Of a DNA stretch of 64,000 nt, positions 1 to 9,511 are shown piece after piece. Position 1 is the stretch's first letter. The number at the start of each line of letters is the position of its first letter. A program made the translations under genes and the position numbers. The stretch covers positions 1 to 64,000 of the forward strand of contig JASAND010013323.1 of the NCBI GenBank assembly GCA_030248195.1, given 5' to 3'. This stretch comes from Trissonchulus latispiculum. Its lineage: Eukaryota > Nematoda > Enoplea > Enoplida > Ironidae. The notes beneath the pieces are model-generated. The model saw only the letters and a list, made by a program, of their open reading frames with translations, ran no database searches and was not told the DNA's origin.

Positions 1-182
1 TCATAGGCCGCCTGCCACTCCGTGAAACACCAAATAACCCTTTTCGGAGGAGGTCTTATCAATTTATGTGCGTTTTTAACAAGTTTTGACACGAATGTAG
101 TCTTCCCTGCTTTAGTCGGGGCGGAAACCATGCAGGTAAAGGGGTGCTTGAAGTAGAGAAATTCACAAGGAATACAAGTCAT
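1..182 (-). CDS. FtsK/A32-like DNA-packaging ATPase, N-terminal fragment (Polinton/adintovirus-like)
   Basis: Translated on minus from the ATG at 182-180, this gives about 60 residues before the window ends. They include a Walker A P-loop (APTKAGKT, residues 21-28) after the stretch HPFTCMVSAP, then PPPKRVIWCFTEWQAAY. P-loop followed about 30 residues later by a basic residue, a hydrophobic strand and a W/Y-rich segment is what I associate with the genome-packaging ATPases of Polintons, adintoviruses and their relatives; they pump DNA into a capsid. Walker B and the rest lie outside the window. The start overlaps the last 20 nt of the membrane-protein ORF, the kind of compact overlap seen in virus-like elements. 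Assignment rests on the P-loop context and on the polymerase next door; a host P-loop protein cannot be fully excluded. Confidence 0.72.
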   Translation of the reverse strand, partial: MTCIPCEFLYFKHPFTCMVSAPTKAGKTTFVSKLVKNAHKLIRPPPKRVIWCFTEWQAAY

Positions 183-549
183 TGAGCTCGTTTTTTGTAA
201 GATAGATAGGCCCGAGGTAAGCGCTTTCTATGTTTTTATTGACGTCAAGACAAAGCTGAAAATTGTATACCTCTGAAATGAAGGGGCAGTGCTTAGCTGA
301 GGCGGTTAAACAACTTCCTACGGAGCACTCGTAGTAGAGGTCTAGAATTGAATTAAACTGGGGTGGAGCGTAGTAGACGTGTTGCCCCTGTTTGGAAATA
401 CGTATTCTACCATCTGCTTGGTAGTCTAAACGAAGTGGTTCCTTGCAGTTTCCGGTCAATAGCCAAATATTCACCGAAACGCTAACTATAAAGGCTAAAG
501 TCAGTAAAACGATGAAAACGCATTGCAGGATATCCTTGTTTAGGGTCAT
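163..549 (-). CDS. Small single-pass membrane protein of the Polinton-like element
   Basis: The open frame extends to 585, but the first ATG is at 549-547, giving 128 residues. Residues about 7-31 are a strong hydrophobic segment (FIVLLTLAFIVSVSVNIWLL within it), followed by a roughly 95-residue domain with six cysteines (NCKEP, YECSVGSCL, KHCPF, LCLD), consistent with a disulfide-bonded ectodomain. I do not recognise the family. It sits between the divergent polymerase and the ATPase, whose start codon lies within its 3' end, so it is probably part of the element's late/structural block. Polinton-like elements often carry short single-membrane-segment proteins of unknown role. A transmembrane subunit of the virion is a guess only. 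Confidence 0.55.
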   Translation of the reverse strand: MTLNKDILQCVFIVLLTLAFIVSVSVNIWLLTGNCKEPLRLDYQADGRIRISKQGQHVYYAPPQFNSILDLYYECSVGSCLTASAKHCPFISEVYNFQLCLDVNKNIESAYLGPIYLTKNELNDLYSL

Positions 550-1894
550 TCTGAAGCGTACAATGTCGACTAAGCAATAGAACAAATATCAGATAAGATT
601 ACAGTTGTTTGAGTTTAGTTATTGCGGGTCAAAATTCGTTTTTATGCTTGATAACTGGACTATTTTGTCTGAGGCGAAATGAAGTTTTTCTCTAGCCGTG
701 TTAGGTGTCGTTCTATAGAGAATGTGGAGGTAAGACGGATACTTTTTATTTCATCCAAATCCGATGAACACGTCTAAAGTTATAAGCTTTTCAATATCCC
801 TTTAATCTCATTATTAGAATGGAAGACTTAACAAGGTAATTAATTTCTCCCAGTTTTCAAAACGCAGCTGTCAAATTGGACTACTGTCAAACTAGTCCCT
901 TTTTAAAACGCGCAGCCGTGCCTCAGTTGTAATGAAAATTAAACCGCTAATAACTCCATCTGGTTACGGTTCTCTGCAATAATTTTTGAATAGCTAGGTA
1001 GATCTCGCTCTCAGCTTTCAGTTTATATAAAGAACATTGCACAAATCCTTACCTACGGCTTACTGCAGAGGCTAAAAGTTTTATTACAAAATATGAACTT
1101 GTTTAATGCCTAAAAGAAGTGTAACATTGTAAGCTTTATTTTAAGATGTATGTTTTCTTTTCTGTTGGTTATTTGGTACCACATTGTAGCCCCTGTCATG
1201 CTCTATCTAACCGTGTTAAGTTTACCTCACTCCGAAAAACGTAGCTAAAGTTATGATTAGTTAAAGTTATTAATAAATCGTATAGTTTATGCCTGTGCAA
1301 GTGTCTCTCCCTTCATAGTAAGTCCAGTTTGTAGTAAAGTCTCTTTCTCTCCTTGCTGCTGTTGTAAAGTTAGAGGAAGACTTGCTCTGCGTATTAAGGC
1401 TAGCGTTGAAAGACTCAGCGTAAGACTCAAAGTGTGTACGACAGTGTGTGTTCTACTTTTTAGTCTGTCACCAGGCTGGTAAGTCAAGACCAAACAACGT
1501 AGAAAAGAACATCAATTTTATGAAACCTTCCCAAACAATGCAGCAGCCAGAACTTATTAAAAATCAGAGTGGAAGCATTATTGAAGGGTTTTCCTGGAAG
1601 ACTACTTCTTATCCAAGTTTTTGGGCCCGGTCCGGAAGGCAAAAGGGCTGTTCAAAGCACACAGCACATGCACTAAGTTGAACAAACAAATAAAATTGAA
1701 CAAGCAAAAAAGTAATGGAAACTTTTCAGGCCCCCTCTGCAACACCAATGTGATAGGTTAACTTTGGGCCCCCTCCGACACCTGTCAAATTTGATGGATG
1801 ACCTGTCAGATTTGATGGATTACCCCCGCGGTCGGCGCCTTTGATCTCTGCCCCCAGGGAATTGATAATTACCCCCTTAGGGCATCTGAAAAAG
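550..1894. other. Divergent intergenic region, no gene supported
   Basis: Between the leftward membrane-protein ORF and the rightward polymerase promoter I see only short ORFs with no domain or composition signal. Its right third (1720-1890) holds C-rich runs and a near-repeat of CTGTCA(A/G)ATTTGATGGAT at about 1784-1820, possibly promoter-proximal elements. Confidence 0.5.
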
Positions 1895-1944
1895 TATATA
1901 AGGCCGCAAAAATCGGGTACCCCGTCAGTCGGACTCTGTCAGTC
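1895..1944 (+). promoter_or_regulatory. Core promoter for the DNA polymerase gene: TATA box plus two TCAGTC initiators
   Basis: TATATAAG starts at 1895. A TCAGTC initiator-type motif lies at 1925-1930 with its A at 1927, 32 bp downstream of the TATA start, the standard RNA polymerase II spacing in arthropods. A second TCAGTC is at 1939-1944. Downstream is a CT-rich stretch (TCTCTCTGCGCTCTCTCTC) and then the repeat-rich leader. This gives a predicted 5' leader of about 365 nt before the ATG at 2293. Seen directly: motifs and spacing. Inferred: transcription start. Confidence 0.6.
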
Positions 1945-1994
1945 GTCGCGAGCGGTCGGTTCTCTCTGCGCTCTCTCTCTGCGATATTGGCTAT

Positions 1995-2263
1995 TCATAT
2001 AAACGATAAAGTTCATTGCAAAGTACATATAAACTGAAGACATTTTTGAAATCAATAAAAGGAGTTCATAGAAGTGCATAAAAGCGGCTATTGGAAAGAT
2101 ATAAAAGGACTTACTTTTTACATATAAACGACAAGCCTAATAAAAGGCAAAGCGGATATCCGTTCTTATTCTCATTTAAAATTAATAAAAGCGGGAAGTT
2201 AATAAAAGGGCAAAGTTAATAAAAAGGTTATATCATTCAAAATTCTAAAGTACATATAAACGC
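1995..2263 (+). repeat. Leader with repeated CATATAAACG and ATAAAAG(G/C) motifs
   Basis: The 5' leader of the polymerase gene contains four copies of CATATAAAC(G/T) (about 1997, 2036, 2121, 2253) and about seven copies of ATAAAAGG/ATAAAAGC (about 2055, 2078, 2100, 2140, 2184, 2201, 2219), spaced irregularly by 15-45 bp. The reading frame is not kept, so this is not coding. They could be transcription-factor sites, RNA-protein sites or alternative TATA-like elements. Confidence 0.6.
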
Positions 2264-2292
2264 TTGATAAATTTGATTCTGAAATTTTAATC

Positions 2293-5200
2293 ATGTCTTC
2301 GATTTCTCAATTGAACGCTGCTATTTCAACTGGAGTTTGGAAAGGAAATCCCGTTATTACCCAAGCCCTAAGAGACCAAGCCATCTCCCTCATAAAAACT
2401 GAGTGGGACGGCAAGGAAGTTGTTGGCTCAGATGAATTCTGGACCTACGCCCAAACCTTACCCCAACCTATTACCCTACCTACTTCCCACCCCTGTCCCA
2501 TTTGCAATGAGTCATTCCCCAATTTGGCCGAGCTGAAGAAGCACAAGGCAATCCATTCTAACAACCCCATTTTTCAGTGTCCACGTTGTGAAAAGACCTT
2601 TACCAGGAAATATAACTTGGAAAGGCACACCATAAAGTTTCACCCAACAGTTGCTCCCCCTTCCTATGAGTGCCGAAAATGCGGCTTTACATATAGGACC
2701 TACAAAGGTTATCAGGGCCATCTTAGGACTCACCGGGAAGCCCCCAAACTTCAGGACCCCAAAACTTTAAGGCAAACTCACTTTTCGAATCTTCCAACTG
2801 AGGACGCCCCCAAGCTGACTAGGAGTATTGTAAAGGATCTCCCAGAAGACCTGGCCCAAATTTACAGAGAACATTGGAGTAGAATCCGAACACGGTACTT
2901 CGTCTCCTCTGGAATCCAAAATAGATACAACTTTAGGTTAGACAGCCCTTTCCAACTTAAGGACCTGGTTAAAATTATATTCAAACTTCAAAGATGGCAA
3001 TTCAAATTTAACCTATCCTTCGGTTTTGTTCTTAGGAATATCGAAGACGGGGAATTGAGGTATTACTACCCTTCCGGAAATAACCGGTATTTTGATGAGC
3101 CTATCCACATTTCAAATGAGGGAGATTTAGGAAAAGTTTTCTATGAACTTGAGAGAGGGGACATCCTTGAATGGGTTAGACAGCAGCGCCCCAATACAAA
3201 GTGGACAGTCCTGAAAATTACAAATGTTTGCTTCTACATTAATAAACTTATCTCCTATCCTGTTGGCGAGGCTCGGTATCTTCCTGATTACGTTAAAAAT
3301 AACCGGGGTCTCAATGCTCTAGTGAGAAATGATCATACTGGAAGACCATATCTAGATGAAAAATGCCTCTTTAGATGTCTAGCCCTCGCCTTTGGATCGA
3401 AACTGAATGCATTAGAAGAAAGAACTAATGAGCTAATTGAACAGTGGGTACAACCTGGAGAAGACTTTAATGGGGTCTGCCTCGAGGACTTGGATGAGAT
3501 AGAGGAAAAGTTTGATATTGCAATTACGGTTTACGAACTTGGTCCCACAGTTGAAGAAGCCGATGAGGAGCCTGAAGATCTGAATGAGCTTATAATTCAA
3601 AATCATGAAAGAGATCAGGAAATTACAGATATAGCTGCCAAACTTATTCGACGGCCTCTGGGAAAGCGGTCCAGAAAAATGGCCATTAACATTTATGAAA
3701 ATCATTTCTCGTTTATTAAAAATTTAAATAAGTTCACTCTTACCTGGAAATGTTCCAATTGCGAAAAACTTTTTCATCATCATAACGATTTCATGAGACA
3801 CTCCAAAAGCTGTGAGGTGGGCATCAAACGTATCTTTCCTGGTGGAGGAGTTGGGCCTACAAAAACGATCCTGGATAAAATTAGTGAGCTAGGAATCCCT
3901 GTGCCAGAATGGTACTACCCCTTTAGAATTGCCTATGATTTCGAATGTATGTTCAAACCTACAACTAAAAAAAGCGGTCCAAAATTGATCTACGAACAGG
4001 ACCTAATCCCAGCATCGGTTTCTATTGCATCCAATGTCCCAGGCTATGAGAATCCAAATTGTCTAATAACTACCGGGGATCCCTATGAGTTAGTGGTCCG
4101 AATGAAGGACTACATGGAAGAGATCGCCGATAAGGCATACGAACTTCTTAGGGATATCTACGGGCCTACCCTTTCCGGTCTAGCTGAACACGAGAAGCTC
4201 CTGGCCGAATTCGAGGGATGGCTTAAAGCAGTACCCACATTAGGATTCAATTCTGGAAAATTCGATATGAACCTTATAAAATGTTGTCTGATTACCAACT
4301 TACTCCTAAATGGAAAAGACATCAATTATACTGTCAAAAAGAATAACAACTACATGGCCCTCTCTACCCCCAAATTGTACTTTCTTGATATTACAAATTA
4401 CCTTGCCGCTGGAACATCCTACAAAAAGTGGCTAAAGGGTTTTAAAATTGAGGACCAAAAGGGCGCCTTCCCATACGAAGCCTTCACTTCCCTCGAGTTC
4501 CTTGATAAAGGTTTCCCCCATCGTGACTTATACTATTCTACTCTTAAGCAACAGGAAATTTCAGATGAGGACTTCATAGCCGTTGTAGCAGCCTGGAGAA
4601 AATACAAATTTAAGAATATTAGGGATCAGCTAATTTGGTACAATAATTTGGATGTAGGGCCCTTCCTTCAAGCTACCGAAAAAATGGTAGAATTTTGGAA
4701 AACTATGGGAATTGATATGTTCAAAAGTGGGGCTATCTCCCTCCCTGGTCTAGCATATAAACACATGATGAATAAAATACCTAAGCACACGATCCTTCCT
4801 CTTTTCAGCAGATTCACTCAAAATTGGCATAAACTTATTAAGGATAACATAGTCGGGGGTCCTAGCTTGGTGTTTCACAGATATCATGAAGCCGGGGTAA
4901 CTGAAATTACAAATGGGTTTAAAGTTGCACAAATTTTTGGGTTCGACGCCAACGCCTTATATCTCTGGTGCACTATGCAAGAAATGCCCACTGGTCTGTA
5001 TGCCGAATGGAAACCCACAGAAGATGGGAAATTTAAAAGGTGGCTACAAAAGGGCAGGAAAGAAGCAATGTGGCTGGAGTATATGGCAAAGGCACTGGGA
5101 GTTCGGGTTGAACACGCTTACAACGGGGGCCAAAAAAGGATTGGAAAATCCAAAGTTGATGGGTGGGTCTCGGAGAAGAATCTAGTTCTACAATTTCATG

Positions 5201-6579
5201 GGTGCTATTTCCACGGACACGGTTGCGAGTTAGATAGAAATCAGGTTCCGGAAGATCGAACTAAACGAAGGGAAAGAACTGAAAGAGTCTCCCAGGCAAT
5301 TAAAGATGGAGGTTTCGACTTGATTGAAAAGTGGGAATGTGAATTTGATAAAGATTTAAAAGATTCCCCGGATATGCAAGAGTTTATGGAAGAACACTTT
5401 AATCTCCCAAAGAAAAGATCAGTCCTTACATTTGCACAGTTAGTTACCCAAATTCAGGCTAATAGAATTTTTGGACTAGTTGAGGTGGACATTGAGGTTC
5501 CTGAGGAAAAGAAAGAACATTTTGCAGAGATGACTCCTATATTCAAAAATGTAGAAATTTCTAAGGAAGACATCGGGGATCACATGAGAACTTTCTGCGA
5601 TTTGAATGATCTTATGAACCAACCTAGAAGGGGTCTAATTGGAAGCTACTTTGGAAAGAAAATTCTTCTAGCTACACCTCTAATTAAATGGTATTTAAAA
5701 CATGGCCTCAAAATTACTAAGATTTATCAGGCAATTGAGTTCAAACCTAAAGCTTGTTTCAAAGAACTGGGAGATGAAGTTACTTACCACCGATCTGCAG
5801 CCGATTCCGATCCCGATTTGGCACTTAAAGGGGAAATGTTTAAACTCTTGGGAAATTCCTACTATGGTCGTACAATTACAAATCTGGAAAAGCACCAGGA
5901 TGTAAAATATTGTCAAAGGTCAGGAGCCAGCAGGGAGGTAAACGGGTGGAGATTTCGAAGGTTAGACGATCTGGGAAATGGGGTATATGAAGTTCAGTCG
6001 GCTAAATCAAAAATTGTTTACAGGTTACCAGAATTAGTGGGATTTTTCGTCTATCAGTACGCCAAACTTAGGATGCTACAATTCTACTATGACTGCCTGA
6101 AACCCAATTTGTGGCCCGAAACCTTCCAATTGTGTCAAATGGACACCGACTCCCTCTATTTCGCCTGCTCTTCCAAAAATTTAAGTGATTGTGTCCCTAT
6201 TAGAAATGAGAAACAATGGAATAAGGCTCTCAAGGATTTCTTTGTTTTAGATCCCTCCCAAAAAAGAATACCCGGTTTGTTCAAGGAGGAATGGACCGGG
6301 GACGGCATAATTGCCCTCTGTAGTAAGACTTACCTAGCTTGGGGAAAGACGAATAAAGTCTCCCATAAAGGTGTAAGCAAAGCCCTAAATAAGTATGACT
6401 CCGAAGATTTCAAAGAAGTTTTAGAAACAGGAAATACAAAATCTGGAGAAAATAGGGGTCTTAGAATGGTAGATGGGGATATGGTGAAATACTTCCAAAC
6501 TAAAGACGCCCTTCCCTACCTCTACCCTAAAAGAAAAGTGCTAGCCGATGGGGTGACAACTGTTCCTTTAGATATTTGA
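2293..6579 (+). CDS. Protein-primed family B DNA polymerase of a Polinton/adintovirus-like element, with zinc fingers, OTU-like and Vsr-like domains
   Basis: The protein has 1428 residues and an intact frame. Order: three C2H2 fingers (C68/C71-H84/H88; C96/C99-H112/H117; C127/C130-H143/H147); an OTU-like block with C358 in DEKCLFRCLAL and H471 in NHFSF; a C487/C490 finger; 3'-5' exonuclease motifs ExoI (D549-E551), ExoII (N653..F657-D658) and ExoIII (Y783..D787); polymerase motif A (D885, FDANALYL), motif B (K1184..N1188-S-Y-Y-G1192) and motif C (D1284-T-D1286-S). Between A and B lies a Vsr-endonuclease-like insertion: D956-G, FHGCYFHGHGC (968-978), R-rich segment, KWECE (1013-1017). Such PolBs replicate Polinton-type elements by protein priming. 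All catalytic motifs are present and there is no stop or frameshift, so the copy may be recent. Start chosen at ATG 2293, first in frame after the leader. Divergent to the ATPase/membrane genes. Confidence 0.93.
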   Translation: MSSISQLNAAISTGVWKGNPVITQALRDQAISLIKTEWDGKEVVGSDEFWTYAQTLPQPITLPTSHPCPICNESFPNLAELKKHKAIHSNNPIFQCPRCEKTFTRKYNLERHTIKFHPTVAPPSYECRKCGFTYRTYKGYQGHLRTHREAPKLQDPKTLRQTHFSNLPTEDAPKLTRSIVKDLPEDLAQIYREHWSRIRTRYFVSSGIQNRYNFRLDSPFQLKDLVKIIFKLQRWQFKFNLSFGFVLRNIEDGELRYYYPSGNNRYFDEPIHISNEGDLGKVFYELERGDILEWVRQQRPNTKWTVLKITNVCFYINKLISYPVGEARYLPDYVKNNRGLNALVRNDHTGRPYLDEKCLFRCLALAFGSKLNALEERTNELIEQWVQPGEDFNGVCLEDLDEIEEKFDIAITVYELGPTVEEADEEPEDLNELIIQNHERDQEITDIAAKLIRRPLGKRSRKMAINIYENHFSFIKNLNKFTLTWKCSNCEKLFHHHNDFMRHSKSCEVGIKRIFPGGGVGPTKTILDKISELGIPVPEWYYPFRIAYDFECMFKPTTKKSGPKLIYEQDLIPASVSIASNVPGYENPNCLITTGDPYELVVRMKDYMEEIADKAYELLRDIYGPTLSGLAEHEKLLAEFEGWLKAVPTLGFNSGKFDMNLIKCCLITNLLLNGKDINYTVKKNNNYMALSTPKLYFLDITNYLAAGTSYKKWLKGFKIEDQKGAFPYEAFTSLEFLDKGFPHRDLYYSTLKQQEISDEDFIAVVAAWRKYKFKNIRDQLIWYNNLDVGPFLQATEKMVEFWKTMGIDMFKSGAISLPGLAYKHMMNKIPKHTILPLFSRFTQNWHKLIKDNIVGGPSLVFHRYHEAGVTEITNGFKVAQIFGFDANALYLWCTMQEMPTGLYAEWKPTEDGKFKRWLQKGRKEAMWLEYMAKALGVRVEHAYNGGQKRIGKSKVDGWVSEKNLVLQFHGCYFHGHGCELDRNQVPEDRTKRRERTERVSQAIKDGGFDLIEKWECEFDKDLKDSPDMQEFMEEHFNLPKKRSVLTFAQLVTQIQANRIFGLVEVDIEVPEEKKEHFAEMTPIFKNVEISKEDIGDHMRTFCDLNDLMNQPRRGLIGSYFGKKILLATPLIKWYLKHGLKITKIYQAIEFKPKACFKELGDEVTYHRSAADSDPDLALKGEMFKLLGNSYYGRTITNLEKHQDVKYCQRSGASREVNGWRFRRLDDLGNGVYEVQSAKSKIVYRLPELVGFFVYQYAKLRMLQFYYDCLKPNLWPETFQLCQMDTDSLYFACSSKNLSDCVPIRNEKQWNKALKDFFVLDPSQKRIPGLFKEEWTGDGIIALCSKTYLAWGKTNKVSHKGVSKALNKYDSEDFKEVLETGNTKSGENRGLRMVDGDMVKYFQTKDALPYLYPKRKVLADGVTTVPLDI

Positions 6580-6676
6580 TTGCAAGTTTGTTTTATCCCA
6601 ACAGTCCTCTTAAGGACTACTGTATATATTGTACATATTCATTTGCTGTAAATGATCACTTAGAAAATGAAAAAAT

Positions 6677-6682
6677 AATAAA
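6677..6682 (+). terminator. Polyadenylation signal AATAAA of the polymerase gene
   Basis: AATAAA about 100 bp after the TGA, in an A-rich stretch. An 8-bp stem (AGTCCTCT...AGGACT region, 6600-6620) lies just after the stop. Confidence 0.5.
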
Positions 6683-6770
6683 AATACAAAAGTACAAAAA
6701 CATTGCATGCGCCGGACTAGGTTAGATTAGGTAGGTTACTGTACATAGATTAGGTAGGTATGTAGATTTA

Positions 6771-6940
6771 CAGGAGGTACTGGGGGTACAGGGGGTACGG
6801 GGGTACAGGGGGTACAGGGTGTACTGGGGGTACAGGGGGTACAGGGTGTACTGCGGGTACAGGGGGTACTGGTGGTACAGGCGGTGCAGGTAATACTGGG
6901 GGTACTGGAGGTACAGGGGGTATTGGGGGTACAGGGGTAC
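6771..6940 (+). repeat. G-rich minisatellite, unit about 9 bp (GGGGGTACA/T)
   Basis: About 18 imperfect units of GGGGGTACA, GGGGGTACT or GGTGGTACA. The plus strand is purine/G-rich with many GGG runs separated by TAC, so it could form G-quadruplexes. The Tyr/Pro/Thr-rich ORFs on the opposite strand are artefacts of the repeat. It lies just beyond the polymerase gene, where a Polinton terminal repeat could be, but I could not see the other terminus. Confidence 0.85.
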
Positions 6941-7019
6941 ACGGAGCATGTTCTGCTAGGAATTAACAATCCCAATCCTGGGATTGAGGTGCGAAATGCT
7001 CGCCCTATACTACTGACAA

Positions 7020-7530
7020 CTAGACTCATGCTAGTTGTCGAGTCTAGTGCCTCAAGTGTACCATAAAACCCTCGCAGTCGAGTAGCTACTAGCACTCGAC
7101 TTGCGAGTCTAGCTTCTCACAAATTGGGACACTAGTAGACTAATCGGGTTCCATGAAACTTTCGTCTTGCCTTGTTAGTTCGCTACTATCATCCGTCTAG
7201 TTCTATAGTCTATTTTGACTAGAGAAGTGATAATTAAAGTTTGATAACTTTTTCATTTTTTATCAAAAAAGACTCAAAATCCAGAGACGCACGTTTTTGA
7301 ATCTTTTTCGAATGTCTGCGATTTTTACAAAGTTTCATTGAGATTTGAATTTTATGCGATTTTTTACATGATTATGGTCATTTCCTGGCGAACTCGCACT
7401 CGCAGTGTTAGCCCTCGCACTAGCACTGCTAGTTTGTCGAGCCGCAGTACTCGCTTAGCTAATTTCGTCGAGTCAACCGAAAAGTTTTATGGTACACTTG
7501 ACTCAACGACTAGCACTAGCATTGCGAGTT
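7020..7530. repeat. Inverted-repeat block with GACTAGCACT-like motifs
   Basis: TCAAGTGTACCATAAAAC (7053-7070) recurs as its exact reverse complement at 7484-7501. Both arms are flanked by related words built from CTCGACTAGCACT (7020-7130 and 7390-7530). It may be a small inverted-repeat element or one end of the Polinton-like element. A short hairpin CAATCCC...GGGATTG is at 6967-6986. Confidence 0.55.
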
Positions 7531-8239
7531 CTGGATGATGATAGTCAATCTCGCCGTCACGGACACAAATCGTTCCTTGATTTCACAACAGCGGCGACAA
7601 ATAAAATAGTCAGTGTCGGCTGTAGAACTTTTCTTCCGGTAAAGATAAGAGTGGCTAGGGTGGGCATTTGACTCAACAACAAGAAGTTGAGACTTTGAAA
7701 ATTTAGCAAAAATAAAGTTTGCACGGACGGCCATCTGTTACTCTAACTAAAATCACGCAAAAAATCATTTTATACAATTCAATTAATGTTTAATTCAATT
7801 CAATTTAATTTAATCAATTTAATTTTGTTGTTCAGAAAATTGATTTATAATTGATGTTAATGAAAGCAAATGGCCGTTGAAAACTGTTTTCAAAATGTAT
7901 GCCTTGCGAAAATTATGTAAAAAAACTACTAATCCTTTCAAAAATTCCACAAATTACGAAATTTAAAATTGAACACTACAACATTGCTTCATAAAAAATA
8001 TTCGTTCAGCTATTAGTTAGTTCTACAGTACATAGACTTAAAAAACGTAAACTGTGAATCTAACTAGTAAACTGTAATACAATATTTTGTACAATATCTT
8101 TTTCGCATTGACCTTTGACCCACATCTGTCTTTCTGATTAGGAAGGTGACATCAATTCAATGCATTGACTCAAGCGGCACCCAATCGTAAATTTGATCCT
8201 ATAGGCTTCAATTCTTTGTGAAAGCAGATAAAACTTTCC
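7531..8239. other. AT-rich non-coding DNA
   Basis: No ORF with protein-like content. 7780-7850 is a run of TTAATTCAATT-type words. Nothing else recognised. Confidence 0.5.
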
Positions 8240-8520
8240 AAATATATTATTTTGGTGCTCTTTAACGTTCTGGGACCAGTGCCGCATTTTTAGGTGAGAA
8301 GATAAAAATGTTTGGTTTTTGCCATTATTTTCTCAGTATGTAGTCGATACATCGGATTGGCTGTACTGGCTGGAAAGAGGGCGTCAAAATGAACGTTTTT
8401 CCTTTTAGTACCCTTGCGCTATCTCTAGTGGTTAAAGTCAGTATACACCAAAAATGATTTTCTGGGTACAAAAATGGCCGTTTTCAAGAAAATCAGTTGC
8501 TTCAAAATTACTGACAAAAC
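8240..8520 (+). repeat. Dispersed repeat, copy 1 (other copy 63410-63690)
   Basis: Shares an ordered series of words with 63410-63690 in the same orientation: GTGCTCTTT, TCTGGGACCAGT, ATTTTTAGG, GGATTGGCTGT, GAAAGAGG, AAAATGAAC, GAGCTATCTC or GCGCTATCTC followed by AGTGGTTAA, AAAATGGCC, AAAATTACTG. Diverged, non-coding, probably part of an old transposon family. Confidence 0.75.
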
Positions 8521-9107
8521 TTGGTTTGTTTATATTCAATCGATACACAGTCTCATTGGACATTTTATCAATGCCTATTACCTGGAGTTAGCTCTTCTCG
8601 CTGCCTATCGCCTACATATGGGCGATGGCCGGTTTGGCATATGTAATGGAATTAATAAAATAAAATATTAAAAGTAACCTAAAATCAGCTTTAATAGAAG
8701 TTTCAAAATAATCAAATCACCGGGACGAATTCTCATGCCCTGGAATTGGAAAGAAGAGCGAAGGTCATCATCATGGGAAGTAATTGTCGAATAGTATCCA
8801 AGCAATAATTGTATAGATTATCATGTTTGTCTAGCTAGAGTTGCCAGTATTCAGTAGAAATCAGGAAATTCACCAATAGCGTTCAAGGTTCACATTCAAT
8901 TAAGACATTAATATTAGTTTTAAACACGATTTTAAGTCTAATTAAGTTTTACTAATGCGTGACTATTAATGATACTACTTCAGAAAAGGTGAAGTAAGGA
9001 CACGTTAGCCCTAATCCCTTCGGTTTCCCATCCCTTCAACAAATGGAGTTGTTACTCTCACTCGAAGATAGCAGTCGACAACTAAATTAAACTTAGGTGA
9101 TTTGGTG
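8521..9107. other. No gene seen
   Basis: AT-rich and unassigned. At 9045-9058 a GAG-TTGTTA-CTC mini-hairpin resembles the TTGTTAC hairpins of the 33.9-39.6 kb region. Confidence 0.45.
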
Positions 9108-9511
9108 AGTATAGCCCATAATAGTCAAGTATAGCCCTCCCTGTAAAGATAACTTAATTACTAATGCTCGTATGCTAGTCAGCAGGAAGTTATAAACCCG
9201 AAACACAAAGTTTATGTGTATAATTGAGGCGAAAATTAGTCATAAAATTGCCTATAAAATGGAAATTGGCATTAAAAATAGCAAATATTGGAAGATGGTT
9301 CACTATCAGATACAAAATAGCTAAGTACGTAGTTAGATAGGGTTAATTAGTAATAATTAAGTGTTTATTAGATAATAATTGGTTAATTCTATGATTTTTG
9401 GTCGAAAATTGACTTGGGCTTATGTGAAAGAGAATTTGTTTCTGATTCAAAAAATCCAAACCCGACTTTTCAACTCCCAATAATAAGAAAGTTATAAAGG
9501 AAAATGTTTTT

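Noticed and set aside
6722..7095. Tyr/Pro- and Thr/Pro-rich minus-strand ORFs
   Set aside because: They are translations of the GGGGGTACA minisatellite in two frames.
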